64,000 nucleotides of DNA from Rhodoflexus caldus (GCF_021206925.1 NZ_JAJPRF010000005.1:62001-126000); one strand, 5' to 3'. Shown: positions 25,505 through 36,285, counted from the stretch's first letter. Translations and numbers: made by a program. The notes: generated by a model from the sequence alone, not told the origin.

Positions 25505-28402
25505 ATGAAAAAGATATTATTTTTTGTTTGTTTCCTCTGTTTGTGCGCCATTCAGCCTATACAGGCGCAACAAGCCCAAATACCTTCTGCCGGTTTATCG
25601 CAAAACGGCTTTTCAAATATTACTCAGGCTTATTCGGGTGCGCCCTTCAATTTGGTTCTGACCAACTTAGGATGCAACTGCCCCAACCAAACGCTGACCA
25701 TTACCTATAACAATGTAGTAGTTTTCCAAGGCAACAGTCTGCTGCCTCTCACCACACCCACCCCCGGCACCTTGCAGGTGGATTTTGCAGCGCTGCAAAA
25801 CAGCAATAATTGCAATGGGGCTATGCAATATACGCTGCCGTTCATATTTCCGGCAGGCATTACCTGCGACGGCGCAAGCGCAACATTCAACATACAATAC
25901 AGCGGTTGCGGCGTAAATCATACCCAAACGCTTGCAGTAAAAGCCCGCACGCTCAACCTGTGGAAGGCCTCTAAGGAACCGGTAGCGCCAACTGCCTGTG
26001 CCGGAGAAAACATCTTGTGGCGCGTGAAAATATTTAAAGATTTCACCAATGTATCCGCCATTAACGGCATCACGCCGAGCATCAGCAACAACATCGGGAC
26101 TTACGACTTGGTATTAACCGATTTTGCAGACCAAATAACGACTACTTGTACAAACGTTACCAACAGTTTGGGTACTTTTTCCGCCGGTGTTAATGGTTAT
26201 ACGCCACCTGTTTATTTTAATCCTAACACACCCAATCCGCCTTTTATTCCGTTGCCTTCAAACAGCAGCCAATCTGTCAATCTTAACAGCCCTCAGACCA
26301 TCACGGCAAACACAATATACATGTTCATTCGTACACAGGCTTTTACCTGCAACAACAGTTGTACGTTGAACAACTCCATCCAATTGAATGGCGTTTTGGG
26401 CAGCCTTAATAATCCCTGCGGCAACGTTACGCTGAATGCGCAAAGCCAGCAATCCGCACAGGTGAATTATTGCGGCTCTACATTAACCCAGCAAGGTGCT
26501 TTAACGAAATCCATACAATTTCAACCCTTTACCCAACTTTCCCCGGGTTGCAGCGGCAGGTATATTATCTCATTCACAAATACCGGCAATGTACCCATCA
26601 CGCAACTGACCATTACCGACCCTTTCCCGACAGGTTTGACTTATATCAACCATGTCATTTCTCCTGCTAATGCGGGCGTGCTGAACACCGGTAGTTCGCC
26701 TTTTCAGTTCAACATGACGCAAAGCAGTTTAGCGCCCAACGCAAGCATCTTTATTGAAATCAATTTTCAGGTAAATACTGTGGTCAGCCCCGGCACGCTG
26801 ATAACCAACTGTGCCACTGCCAATTTTAATGCAAACATTCCCATTAATCCGGGTAATGATTTTTGCGGCAATCCTGTGCAAACCGTTGTCAGCAATACTG
26901 CGCAGGGCTGTGTCCAATTCAACGTAAAACAACCTTCACCGCTTGTTTCTATTAAAAAATGCGTTACAGGGCCATCTGCCGTAGCTGTCGGAGGGCAACA
27001 AAGTTTTGCCATCTTCATTGCCAACAACGGCGACCAAGCCTTTAACGGTACGCTTACCGACCCGATAGCAGCACATAACCTAAGCAACATTCAAAACGTG
27101 CAGGTTTTTGCAGGCACCGTGCCAAATATTCAATCGGTGAATTATGGCAGTTGTGGTTTCCTCAACAGTCCGTCGGTGCAAAATCACCTGCAACCGTTAA
27201 CTGCTCCTACCAACGGGTTTAGCGTTACCACGTCGGTAAGCAACACGGCACTGACTGCCAACCTGACCATACCGCCCAACTGCAACTTTATGCAGACCAA
27301 CGTAGTGATGATTACGTTTACAGCTACGCAAATGCCCGCATCAATGGGTACCAATCTTGCTACGGTTACGCTTGGCGCAGGACAGACTATCAGTAGCCAA
27401 GTACCTTACAATATTTTGGCAATGGCGGCACTGAACGGCGAAAAACAAGTCAATTCGGGCATTAACCAAAGCAATTGGAGCAATTCGCAGATAGTGCCGG
27501 TAGGAGGAACGTTCCAGTATCGCATCAGAATTAGCAACGTAGGCAGTTTGCCGCTGTCCAAAATTCAGGTGCAGGACAACCTGCCAAGTTGCGTTCAATT
27601 GGCAAACCCTGCCAATATTACGGTGGTAGATGCTAACAACAACACGGTTGCAAGCGCATTGCCGGTCAGCTTCAGTGGAGGCGTGTTTGTACTGCCCGCG
27701 GGTTTCACCTTAAACCCCGGTCAGGATGTATTCTTGGTGTTCAACGCACAGCGCACGGCTGCCACGCCCGAACCTTGCGTAAACTGTGCAACAGTAAGTG
27801 CCGTTTCGCCGCTTTCTGCTAACCCGCTGACATGGAATACCGGCTGCGCTAATATTCTGCAACCTTTGGATTGCCAAAATGAAGCCTGCAAAGAACTGAA
27901 AGTGGAAATTAAACCCGGACTTGTGATGAGTAACGGTAATGTACAGCCGATGTTGTTACAACTGAGCTACCCTGTCCCGATTCAGGAACTTTCCATCCAC
28001 GTGGACGATTTCTTTATCCAATACCTCCCCGGCGACTGCAAACCTGCCAATATTGGCAATGCCGTAGGGCATATGGCTACGGCAAGTTCTCCAATTGGCG
28101 GAGCAAACGGTTTGCTGCTACAACAGCCGCATCCGCCCATGAATACCAGCTTGACATGGATAGGCAACCCTACGTCGGTGAATACGGGCTTCGGTATTCT
28201 TAGCGGCATCCCGTTCAATCTTTCACTGCCCAATATCCTCAACCTGAAATGCTGCGAAGGCAGAATGAATATCTGCTTCACGGTGCGGATTAAAGACGTA
28301 AACTGCGTGGTTTGCGAAAAAAGGATATGCAGGGAGTTGAAATTTCCCAGTGCAGTCATCGTAACGCCATCGCCGTTGCCAAACATCAATCAAAAGCAAT
28401 AA
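25505..28402 (+). CDS. Secreted DUF11-type repeat protein with Cys-rich C-terminus
   Basis: The ATG at 25505 (965 residues) gives the signal peptide MKKILFFVCFLCLCAIQPIQAQ. The mature protein contains at least three DUF11/'conserved repeat' beta-sandwich units, recognisable by ...SFTNTGNVPITQLTITDPFP, ...IFIANNGDQAFNGTLTDP and ...RISNVGSLPLSKIQVQDNLP. The end has a Cys-rich module (KCCEGRMNICF...NCVVCEKRIC) similar to that of the upstream gene. No type IX sorting domain is visible. DUF11 units typically build surface stalks or adhesins. The two genes probably form one operon ended by the terminator at 28425. Confidence 0.7.
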   Translation: MKKILFFVCFLCLCAIQPIQAQQAQIPSAGLSQNGFSNITQAYSGAPFNLVLTNLGCNCPNQTLTITYNNVVVFQGNSLLPLTTPTPGTLQVDFAALQNSNNCNGAMQYTLPFIFPAGITCDGASATFNIQYSGCGVNHTQTLAVKARTLNLWKASKEPVAPTACAGENILWRVKIFKDFTNVSAINGITPSISNNIGTYDLVLTDFADQITTTCTNVTNSLGTFSAGVNGYTPPVYFNPNTPNPPFIPLPSNSSQSVNLNSPQTITANTIYMFIRTQAFTCNNSCTLNNSIQLNGVLGSLNNPCGNVTLNAQSQQSAQVNYCGSTLTQQGALTKSIQFQPFTQLSPGCSGRYIISFTNTGNVPITQLTITDPFPTGLTYINHVISPANAGVLNTGSSPFQFNMTQSSLAPNASIFIEINFQVNTVVSPGTLITNCATANFNANIPINPGNDFCGNPVQTVVSNTAQGCVQFNVKQPSPLVSIKKCVTGPSAVAVGGQQSFAIFIANNGDQAFNGTLTDPIAAHNLSNIQNVQVFAGTVPNIQSVNYGSCGFLNSPSVQNHLQPLTAPTNGFSVTTSVSNTALTANLTIPPNCNFMQTNVVMITFTATQMPASMGTNLATVTLGAGQTISSQVPYNILAMAALNGEKQVNSGINQSNWSNSQIVPVGGTFQYRIRISNVGSLPLSKIQVQDNLPSCVQLANPANITVVDANNNTVASALPVSFSGGVFVLPAGFTLNPGQDVFLVFNAQRTAATPEPCVNCATVSAVSPLSANPLTWNTGCANILQPLDCQNEACKELKVEIKPGLVMSNGNVQPMLLQLSYPVPIQELSIHVDDFFIQYLPGDCKPANIGNAVGHMATASSPIGGANGLLLQQPHPPMNTSLTWIGNPTSVNTGFGILSGIPFNLSLPNILNLKCCEGRMNICFTVRIKDVNCVVCEKRICRELKFPSAVIVTPSPLPNINQKQ

Positions 28403-28424
28403 CCTGCCTTCTTGGTAAAAAATG

Positions 28425-28458
28425 AACCTGACAGGCTTCAAGTCTGTCAGGTTTTTTT
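28425..28458 (+). terminator. Terminator after the 25505 gene
   Basis: 10-bp perfect stem AACCTGACAG (28425-28434) with CTGTCAGGTT (28444-28453) and seven Ts at 28452-28458. Belongs to the AACCTGA palindrome family. It may also serve sprA from the other side. Confidence 0.85.
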
Positions 28459-28489
28459 GTAGCCTGATTAAGCATCGCATTTCAGTTGC

Positions 28490-31400
28490 TTACAACTGTG
28501 CCAAATTGAAGCGCACTTGGAAACCAAAGGCAGTGTTTGTTCGGCGGAAAGAGTTGGAAACCAGCGGATTGTTAATCTGACGGTCAAAGTACAATTGCAC
28601 GCTTACCTGCTGATTTACCACGTAGTTGATGGTAGGCCGCAGTTGCAAATTGTAGTTGCCCATGGTGGCAATACTTTCCTGCACCCCATCCTGAATACGT
28701 CTTTGCAGCGTGCGCGTATCGCGGATGGTAAACGACATGCGGAAGGTCAGGTCGTTTTTCAACACCGTATAGCCGCCGTTAATCTTAAACGGAATTTTCA
28801 GATTGGCTTTTGTGAAACCCACATCCACCGTAACATCATCGTTGCGCATTTCGCTGATTTGCGCATTGTTCAGCGTCAGTCCCAAAGTACGGCGTTTGTT
28901 GTAGTTCACCGTGATAGTCATATTCTTGGTCGTGCGCATTGTTACACCCAGCAACGGCGCAAAGTTTTCGTCAATCGTTACCTGATTCATCACGAAAATA
29001 GGCACAATGGCCTGTGTAACAGGGTCAATAATCGGGAATGGCAAGGCATGTTCGCGAATGTCTAACCGCAGAAAATCGGGGCCGTAGAGCAGCGAAGAAG
29101 TAAAGTTGCCCACGTTGTAGTCGTTTTTGTAGCTGTGCTTAATCTGAATCTGACGGAAATTTTGCTTGAAAAACGCCAATTGCGTCAGGCCGGTGTAAGT
29201 CAGTTGCCAGTTGGGCAACGGAATTTGCGGAAAAGCCGAAAGCGCCTGACTGTTGGCATCTCTGCCTGTGTAAGCGGCCAAAAATGCAGGAATCAGCACA
29301 TCCTGCCCGTTTAAGTCAAAGTTGGCACCGGGTACTTCGGTTTCCATCCGACGGCGGATGATTTCCCGATTTTGGATAAAATTGTCAAATACGGGCGATT
29401 GGTTGGCCGAATTATCGCCGCGGAAGGCCGTGCGAAGCGTATTAAAACTGATGCTGTACTGCCCGTTGCGCATAGGAGACTGCGACTCATGCGCCCCCAG
29501 CGCAGTATTGAATCGGAATACTTCGCTGTAACTGCCGGTAGTAATTTTGCGCCAATCCATGCGCAGGTCAAAGTCTTTGACGGGTGAAATATTGGCAATA
29601 ATTCCCAGATTGCTGTTGCGCCCCTGCATGAATGAGTTGTTCTGTAATGGGCTGACAGACAACGCATTGCTTTGTGCCAAGCGGTCTTTGATGCCGCTGT
29701 CCTGACTGCCGAATACGAAGCCCCAACCGGGATTATTAAAGTCCCTGTCCATACCCAAAAAGCGAGGCACGGTGAGCACGCCCGGAATCATGGTATTGCG
29801 GGTAACATCGTAGTTCAGTTGCACATTCTGAACAGAGGTTAGCAGGCGCGCGATGGTAGCAGGCGCACCTGTTGGTTTCAGAGGAACGGATTTCTTAGCG
29901 GCCTGTCGGGCTTCCACCGCGGCTATTTTGGCTTGCAAACGCTCAATTCGCGCATCAATTTTTGCCAGTTTCTTCTCCAATCGGGCAGAATCAATCGGCT
30001 TTACTTTGGCCGCCTGACGAATCTGGCGGATGCTGTCTTTCAGGCGCAGCGACTCCGAAGGGTTCATCTTGATTTTCCATGCCGCAATCTTATCGCGGTA
30101 GCGGCTGATGCGTTTGCCGTAACGCACCGAATCAAACTGTATTTCCAGAATTTTACCTTCGTAGCGGTCTATTTTGGCCTGATAGCGCTGTTGGCGCGGG
30201 GTAAGCGTGGTTGGCAATTGCCCTCCCATTGGCGTAATGCCGTTGCCGGTTGGCTCTGCGCCTGTCAATACGTTTTTGCGCTTATTGTTGCGTTCTATGC
30301 GTGCCTGCAAGCGGCGTTTTCTGGCTTCGCCCCATTGTTCTGCCTGCCCGCCCTGCTGATTCGGGCTCAACAGCGCCTTTAATACACGGCTTTTGTTGTA
30401 AAGTGTCCGCATATTCATCTGCCCTGCGACCCGCAGCCCGCTGTTGTTTTGCATGGCATTGCCCAAAGTATCGGCTATGCCCACTGCGCCGGCCGTCCAT
30501 GTATAGCCTGCCTGATAGCGCGCATTGGCATTGAGCCAATCGGTAGCAGGAAACATTTTGAAAGGTACTTCGTACTGCACGCCTACGGTTTGCACATAGT
30601 TCTTCATCCGCCCTAAACGGAGGATGTTATTAATCACCGAATCGCGGCGGGTGATATTGCGACGCGGGTCAATCAATTCGTTGTTGATTTCGCCCACCGG
30701 TTCGTCTATAATACTGAAAGCCTGTGCGTTATAGTCCAGCCCCAGCGATTTTGTCAAACTCCAACGCACATTGTAAGCGCGATTGAAGGTAAATGCCTTT
30801 TCATACAGCGGCGCTATGCCAAGCGTATTGAGGTCAGAGTTGCGCAGTTGTGTTTTAATAAAGCGCCTGTCCACATCGCCTGTGATAGTAACACTGGCAG
30901 GCATGGGGTTAATGTTGAAATCTTTCAGGAATTTGAGGTAGGGTGCATCCAGAAATACCACATTCTTGAAAGGCTCTAACGGGGTGGCTGAGGTATTATT
31001 AAAGTTGTATTGCAAGCCGACTTTGGTAAACCGCTCAATGTATTCGGCTGTTCGGATGTTGGTATTGCGTGCGTCGGCAAAAGAGAAGTTCAGTGCCAGA
31101 TTCTCCACATCCCACAAATGAGATTTTGCCCCTTGCTTTACTTTGTTCTTGCGCACGTTGGTAAAGTTCAGGCTGCGCCGAATCATGTCTTCCCGCACCA
31201 AGTTGCGCAAACCGATAGCCTCGGCACCGGGGCGCGTTTCCAAGGCAAGTTCCAGCGGCATATCGGGGTCTAATGGGTTGAAGTACGGTGTCATCAGGCG
31301 GCGCTCGTAGCTGGCAAACATGGGCAGGTTGAGGCCGATGCGCTCCAAACCAAACTTGTGTAACTGTATGGTAGAGGCCAAATCATACTCTAAGGAATGT

Positions 31401-34400
31401 TCGCGGGTGCGCTGCGAAATCTTATCCTGTATGCCGCCAAAGAACGGCGAAGAGTAGCGAACAGAGGCGTTTACCACCGCCAAGTCGGCAAGGGTAGCAT
31501 TCAGGCGCGCCTGCGCTGCCCATCCCGAACGACGGTTGAAGCCCGCCACCCGCAACTCGTTCACCCAGATACAAGCCGACTGCGGCCTTCCATCCGTGGT
31601 TTCAGGGTTGCGAATACCAATCATGATGGTTTGCACGCTGCTCAAATCGGGGTTGCCCACAATAGTAACCTGAAAACGACCTATTTGGGTAATGTAAGGC
31701 AGCCGCAGCGAAAGCCCCAAGCGGTTGCGTTCGGCTTTGGCATTAATCAAATCCATTACCGCGATGTCTAAACTATTCTCCTCCGGCCAGATTCCTTCGG
31801 CAGTGGTGGTGCCGGGCGGCGTAACCTGCGAAGGCATTTGCACTTCGTAGTAGTTCTCGGTAAAGTCTGTACCAAAGCGGACAAATACGTTGATGTCGTT
31901 GTCATTCAGCGGTTTCAGGCGATTGAAAGGGCTTACATGTACGAACATCTTAATGCGTTCGTAGTTCACCATATCCACCACATAGTTTTTGTAAACGGCG
32001 CGGGCATCGCGGTCGGCAAGGTCGTCCACGCACAAACGCAGAGATTGCTCATTGCGGCGCGCCTGTGTGTTGCTTGCAAAATCCAAATCGCGAACGAAGC
32101 CCGGCGGCAGCACATAAGGCGTGCGCCCCGACTCTGTCTTTTCAGGGCCGTTTTCTTCGGCATTTACCGATGAAACGGTAAATATGGTTCGGGTAGGCTC
32201 GCGCGGCACTTGCAGGCCGGGTTGTTCCAAACTCTCCAAAAACGGCCGCCACTGTGCGCCTACCAACTGAAAGTGCGCCATACGCAATACCACAGGCTGC
32301 TCCCAGTCGGTCATGTAGGTGCGGATAAAGCGGATGGATTTAAAATCGTTGATATCGCCTACTTTGCGGGTAAAGTCGCGGATGGGGATGCGGAACAGAT
32401 ACCATGTAACGTCTTCATTACAGCTTGTGCGTGAGGAAGTTACGACCCTATCCACCACGTAAGGGTTATCGTCTAATCTGCCGGGGCGCAAGTCAATTTC
32501 GTATTCGTAATATGCGTCAATATCGTTCAGCGTATTGTCGCGGTTCAGGTCTTCATTATCGGGCAAAAAACTGTTGGATTGCGTACCTGCCCCCTCGGGA
32601 GAGTTGCCCTCCATACCATTGAAAAACTTGTAGCGGTCAAATACTTTCAAATCCTGTGCGGTAGCCTCATCGGAGAGGTAATAGTTAAAGTTATCACCCG
32701 AAGGGTCGCGCTCTATCTGCGCATAGGCTGCGCCGCTTACCCTGCCTCGCACCTGATTGAGATAGTTGCGGAAAAACTGACGCTCGCCTTCATCGTTCAG
32801 ACCGTCCATACCGACATCCTGACGTGCCCGCGCCCCCGGTTCGGCAGCAAAAGCATTGGTCAGGTAAGGTTTGCGCGTAACTACGCCCCAGTCGGTACGC
32901 ACTGTATCGCGGTCGGTGTCGTTGGTGGGTAGGCCGTTTTCAAAGCCGTGCCGCCCGTCGGGAATGTAGTCTTCCGAAATACTGCCCAAATTGAAGTACA
33001 GTTTGCCGCCCGTCGTATTATTGATACCCACATTCCGCCCGTTCACGTTGGTAATAATTTGGCCGTTTACGCCGCGTATGAAGGGGTCTAACAACCAAAA
33101 CTCTATGTACTGGATGTTGATGTTGTCAAAGTCAATGTCGTAGGTAATGCCTTTGGTGATTGCGCCAAAGTTCTGCCGCGGATTAGGCAAGCGACCGTCA
33201 GGGGTCAGGTTGGGGTTGTAGTTATACATCCCCCGCTCTTCGGGATAAAATGCCAAATCCATGGTCAAGTCGGGGTTATTCAACATTTGCGGGTCTCGAC
33301 CACGGAAAATCTCATCAAAAGCAATTGGGCGCACATAGTGGTTGCAGCGGTCTTGCTGGCTGATGTTGGAAGGTGGCGCCTGCCCTAATCCACGATTGAA
33401 AAATACGGTATTGTCCACCGTGTACCACGCCATTCGCGCCCTTTGGTAAGCATACTCCAACGGGTTGTTGCGACCTACGGGTCGGAATTGGTTAGGCGTA
33501 CTGCCCAATGCCCAACTTTGCGGTTGTCGGCCTAACTCGTAAGGCACCTCAGCCCCTTCAAAATCATCTATATATGAAGTACCTCCATCTGTACCGATGA
33601 GTTGATTGGCTCCGGGGATAATCTGTGCAAAATCGCCGCTGAAAGCAATGGTAGAAGGCGCTTTGGTGCTTACCAACGGCAATTTATCCACCATGCGCGT
33701 CAGCCAGCGGCTTTCCTTGCGGTAGTTCAGCCCGAAGCCCCACAGGGTGTTGCGGGTAGGCTCGGCACCAATGCTGACACGTGAAATGTTCGGGCGCTCG
33801 TTCATGTGCATCAGTGTAGTATGCAAACGGAAATCTTTGCTGAAACGGTACTCCAAATCTGTACCTACCAAGTTGCGGGTTTGGAAGTTGAACAAATCCT
33901 GTCGCTCGTACTGGATGATAATTTCCTTGCCCGAACTGAGAATCCCCGTATTGGTAATGCGCACTGTACCCATCTGATAATCAACAGTATAATCCGTTCC
34001 TTCGGTGAGCATAGTGCCACCGGCACGAATTTGCACCGAATTGCGGGCGATGTTAATGCCGTTCAGGCGTATTTCGGAAGAACTTGCCGATTGGAAACTG
34101 CCTTTGAGGAAAAACTTGCTCTTGCTCGTGAGCAGTATCGCATCGGCACGTGTACCACGATACAACTCGTTAAATACGTACTTGTTAATGAGTTGCTGTT
34201 CCAATTGCGGAATAAACTGCCGCTCCAAATGTGAACCGAACGGCTCTAACACGGGAAAAATAATCCGTCCGTTGCGCGAATCTACCGTGATGCCTTCTAT
34301 AAAATCAATGTTGCCGTCGGGTTGCGGGTCGTTGTTTTGGTTGAGCAGGTCTAAGCGCATGATTTGCGCCAGCGGAACGTCTTTCAAATTGGCACCTTCC

Positions 34401-36163
34401 TGCAAATTGGGGTTGTCAATCCCTGTGGCATCGTCGCGATAAATTACGCGCAACTGAAAATTGGTGCGCTCCAATTGCTGCGTTTGCAGGGAGTAAATAT
34501 TTTTCATCATCAAATCCCAAGAGGGAATGTCCTTCCGAATGGTAGAAGGTTTGAGCATTTTCATGATGATGATATCGTTGTTGGGGCGATTCTGGTAGTT
34601 CTCGGTCAGCTCGCCCACCCGATAAACCTGACCATTGTAGGTATATTCAAAAGATACGGCCAAAATTTCATCGTTGCGCAGCGGTGTAATGAGTGAGATG
34701 TAACCCAGATTGGGATGCAACACAAACTCATTGGGCTGCAATCGGCGCGCACCGCGCAGCATTTCATAATCGGAGCCTTTAATCAGCCCGAAGGTCTGTT
34801 CCATAACGCCCGTCAGGCGGTCGGGGTCGCGAATGGCAGCATTGGCTTCTACATTGGCAAACAAGCGGTTGGCGGCATTGCTGGCAGGCCCCCGCCCTGT
34901 TGCCGGCGCAATATTGGGATTATTGGCGCGAAAAGGCTCTCCTTCGCCCAAATCCAGCAGAGCAACAATGTTTCGCAGCGTTTGTGTGTTGTTGTTGCGG
35001 TTGGTAACGTACACCTCCACGCGCGTTACTACCACTCCCGATGTGATAACAGGGATGGTACGCAACGATGGCTCGTAGTTATGACGGAAAAACTGCCCCA
35101 AGAAAAAGTGGCGGTTTTCGTCATACGAATCGGCGCGGATTTCAAAGGGGCGCACTTGTGCCCCACCCCGAATGCGCATGGACTCCACCGTTCCGCGTGA
35201 CTGCGATGCGATGGCATTAATCCACAACTTGCCGAAGCGCAAGCGGGTTTTGAGGCCAAACAGGTTCTGCGCACCGGTAATCAGGCCATTGCTGACGGGC
35301 ATACTGACGTTCCCTACTTTGACCTCTTGTATAATGTCTTCTTCCTGTGCGGTGTAGCCTGTCAGGAAGGTATTTTCAAACTGAAAAGAACTCTTGGTAT
35401 CCCAGTTAAAATTCAGGTTGAGCTTGGTGCCTATTTTTCCGACCATGTTCAGTTGAATCTGCTGGTCAAAAAAAAGACCGCCGTTGCGCTGCTGCCGCAA
35501 AAGAATCTGCGGGTTCTCGATGCGCTGCCACTTGCCGCCCAAATCCAGCAAGATGGTTCCGTTGGGCTGGATGTCTAAGTTGCTGCCACCGAACAGCCTG
35601 TCGGCCAAAGGCGGCAGTTTAATCAGCGGAATCAGTCGCCCCGACTTTACGGGGTCTGTACCATCGGCAGCCCGCGAAAGCGTGCGGTAGTAATCGCGTG
35701 AAAGTTCCGTATTGCGTGCCCGCTCCACCTGCCCGAAGGGAGCGCGTGCAGGCGTGCGATAGTTGAAGTTGCCGATTTGCTGGCGCAGATTGTAAAACTG
35801 CCCGTCAGGGTCTAATTCTATCTTCGGATTAAAGGGTTTGCCCAACAGCGGCGAGGTGCGCTGGCGGTAGGGTGTGAAAAAACCGGAATAGCGACCCATT
35901 TCGCGGTCGGTCAGCGAAAAGGGGCGAGTGGCTGCTTTTCGGTCTATGCCGCTGCCCAAACGGGTCGTATCCGGCTCTTCCAAGTCGGTAGTATCCGGCG
36001 ACAATGAAATATCAGCAGTCGGGTTGGCAGGTCTTGTCTGGGTAGGTCGGGTGGTTGGGTTGCGCCCCGGCTTCCCTTGCGCGCGGGCTTCTTCCATCCA
36101 GCCCAGCAAGCAAAAGAACAACAGGCAACAAAAACCTGCGACAGAACTATTTTTAAACATCAT
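28490..36163 (-). CDS. sprA: SprA, type IX secretion outer-membrane translocon
   Basis: A 2557-residue protein, slightly longer than typical SprA. N-terminal signal peptide (MMFKNSSVAGFCCLLFFCLL...EEARAQ), a Pro/Thr-rich stretch to about residue 55, then two SprA N-terminal-type barrel repeats (MVGKIGTKLNLNFNWDTKSS, ...NVSMPVSNGLITGAQNLFGLKTRLRFG). SprA (Sov) forms the giant 36-strand barrel through which type IX cargo leaves the cell and is needed for gliding in flavobacteria. An unusual Lys/Arg/Gln-rich segment (about residues 1900-2100, near RRLQARIERNNKRKN) lies in the last third and is probably a coiled-coil-like insertion. Two probable cargo proteins are encoded in the same window. Upstream lies gatB, not ruvA as in some relatives. 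Confidence 0.95.
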   Translation of the reverse strand: MMFKNSSVAGFCCLLFFCLLGWMEEARAQGKPGRNPTTRPTQTRPANPTADISLSPDTTDLEEPDTTRLGSGIDRKAATRPFSLTDREMGRYSGFFTPYRQRTSPLLGKPFNPKIELDPDGQFYNLRQQIGNFNYRTPARAPFGQVERARNTELSRDYYRTLSRAADGTDPVKSGRLIPLIKLPPLADRLFGGSNLDIQPNGTILLDLGGKWQRIENPQILLRQQRNGGLFFDQQIQLNMVGKIGTKLNLNFNWDTKSSFQFENTFLTGYTAQEEDIIQEVKVGNVSMPVSNGLITGAQNLFGLKTRLRFGKLWINAIASQSRGTVESMRIRGGAQVRPFEIRADSYDENRHFFLGQFFRHNYEPSLRTIPVITSGVVVTRVEVYVTNRNNNTQTLRNIVALLDLGEGEPFRANNPNIAPATGRGPASNAANRLFANVEANAAIRDPDRLTGVMEQTFGLIKGSDYEMLRGARRLQPNEFVLHPNLGYISLITPLRNDEILAVSFEYTYNGQVYRVGELTENYQNRPNNDIIIMKMLKPSTIRKDIPSWDLMMKNIYSLQTQQLERTNFQLRVIYRDDATGIDNPNLQEGANLKDVPLAQIMRLDLLNQNNDPQPDGNIDFIEGITVDSRNGRIIFPVLEPFGSHLERQFIPQLEQQLINKYVFNELYRGTRADAILLTSKSKFFLKGSFQSASSSEIRLNGINIARNSVQIRAGGTMLTEGTDYTVDYQMGTVRITNTGILSSGKEIIIQYERQDLFNFQTRNLVGTDLEYRFSKDFRLHTTLMHMNERPNISRVSIGAEPTRNTLWGFGLNYRKESRWLTRMVDKLPLVSTKAPSTIAFSGDFAQIIPGANQLIGTDGGTSYIDDFEGAEVPYELGRQPQSWALGSTPNQFRPVGRNNPLEYAYQRARMAWYTVDNTVFFNRGLGQAPPSNISQQDRCNHYVRPIAFDEIFRGRDPQMLNNPDLTMDLAFYPEERGMYNYNPNLTPDGRLPNPRQNFGAITKGITYDIDFDNINIQYIEFWLLDPFIRGVNGQIITNVNGRNVGINNTTGGKLYFNLGSISEDYIPDGRHGFENGLPTNDTDRDTVRTDWGVVTRKPYLTNAFAAEPGARARQDVGMDGLNDEGERQFFRNYLNQVRGRVSGAAYAQIERDPSGDNFNYYLSDEATAQDLKVFDRYKFFNGMEGNSPEGAGTQSNSFLPDNEDLNRDNTLNDIDAYYEYEIDLRPGRLDDNPYVVDRVVTSSRTSCNEDVTWYLFRIPIRDFTRKVGDINDFKSIRFIRTYMTDWEQPVVLRMAHFQLVGAQWRPFLESLEQPGLQVPREPTRTIFTVSSVNAEENGPEKTESGRTPYVLPPGFVRDLDFASNTQARRNEQSLRLCVDDLADRDARAVYKNYVVDMVNYERIKMFVHVSPFNRLKPLNDNDINVFVRFGTDFTENYYEVQMPSQVTPPGTTTAEGIWPEENSLDIAVMDLINAKAERNRLGLSLRLPYITQIGRFQVTIVGNPDLSSVQTIMIGIRNPETTDGRPQSACIWVNELRVAGFNRRSGWAAQARLNATLADLAVVNASVRYSSPFFGGIQDKISQRTREHSLEYDLASTIQLHKFGLERIGLNLPMFASYERRLMTPYFNPLDPDMPLELALETRPGAEAIGLRNLVREDMIRRSLNFTNVRKNKVKQGAKSHLWDVENLALNFSFADARNTNIRTAEYIERFTKVGLQYNFNNTSATPLEPFKNVVFLDAPYLKFLKDFNINPMPASVTITGDVDRRFIKTQLRNSDLNTLGIAPLYEKAFTFNRAYNVRWSLTKSLGLDYNAQAFSIIDEPVGEINNELIDPRRNITRRDSVINNILRLGRMKNYVQTVGVQYEVPFKMFPATDWLNANARYQAGYTWTAGAVGIADTLGNAMQNNSGLRVAGQMNMRTLYNKSRVLKALLSPNQQGGQAEQWGEARKRRLQARIERNNKRKNVLTGAEPTGNGITPMGGQLPTTLTPRQQRYQAKIDRYEGKILEIQFDSVRYGKRISRYRDKIAAWKIKMNPSESLRLKDSIRQIRQAAKVKPIDSARLEKKLAKIDARIERLQAKIAAVEARQAAKKSVPLKPTGAPATIARLLTSVQNVQLNYDVTRNTMIPGVLTVPRFLGMDRDFNNPGWGFVFGSQDSGIKDRLAQSNALSVSPLQNNSFMQGRNSNLGIIANISPVKDFDLRMDWRKITTGSYSEVFRFNTALGAHESQSPMRNGQYSISFNTLRTAFRGDNSANQSPVFDNFIQNREIIRRRMETEVPGANFDLNGQDVLIPAFLAAYTGRDANSQALSAFPQIPLPNWQLTYTGLTQLAFFKQNFRQIQIKHSYKNDYNVGNFTSSLLYGPDFLRLDIREHALPFPIIDPVTQAIVPIFVMNQVTIDENFAPLLGVTMRTTKNMTITVNYNKRRTLGLTLNNAQISEMRNDDVTVDVGFTKANLKIPFKINGGYTVLKNDLTFRMSFTIRDTRTLQRRIQDGVQESIATMGNYNLQLRPTINYVVNQQVSVQLYFDRQINNPLVSNSFRRTNTAFGFQVRFNLAQL

Positions 36164-36249
36164 CCCTGATTATTGTACCAATCGGGTAAATTTGAGTCAT
36201 AGGCGATTACACACAAGTTACAAAGTAAGCAAAAAAAGCATGGACTTTA

Positions 36250-36257
36250 CAAATGTA
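36250..36257 (-). promoter_or_regulatory. -7 box (TACATTTG) upstream of sprA
   Basis: Exact TAnnTTTG on the minus strand 87 bp before the sprA start, in the sprA-gatB gap. No -33 TTG at the expected place. Confidence 0.35.
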
Positions 36258-36285
36258 AGAAGTTACCGACGGCATATAATTTAAA

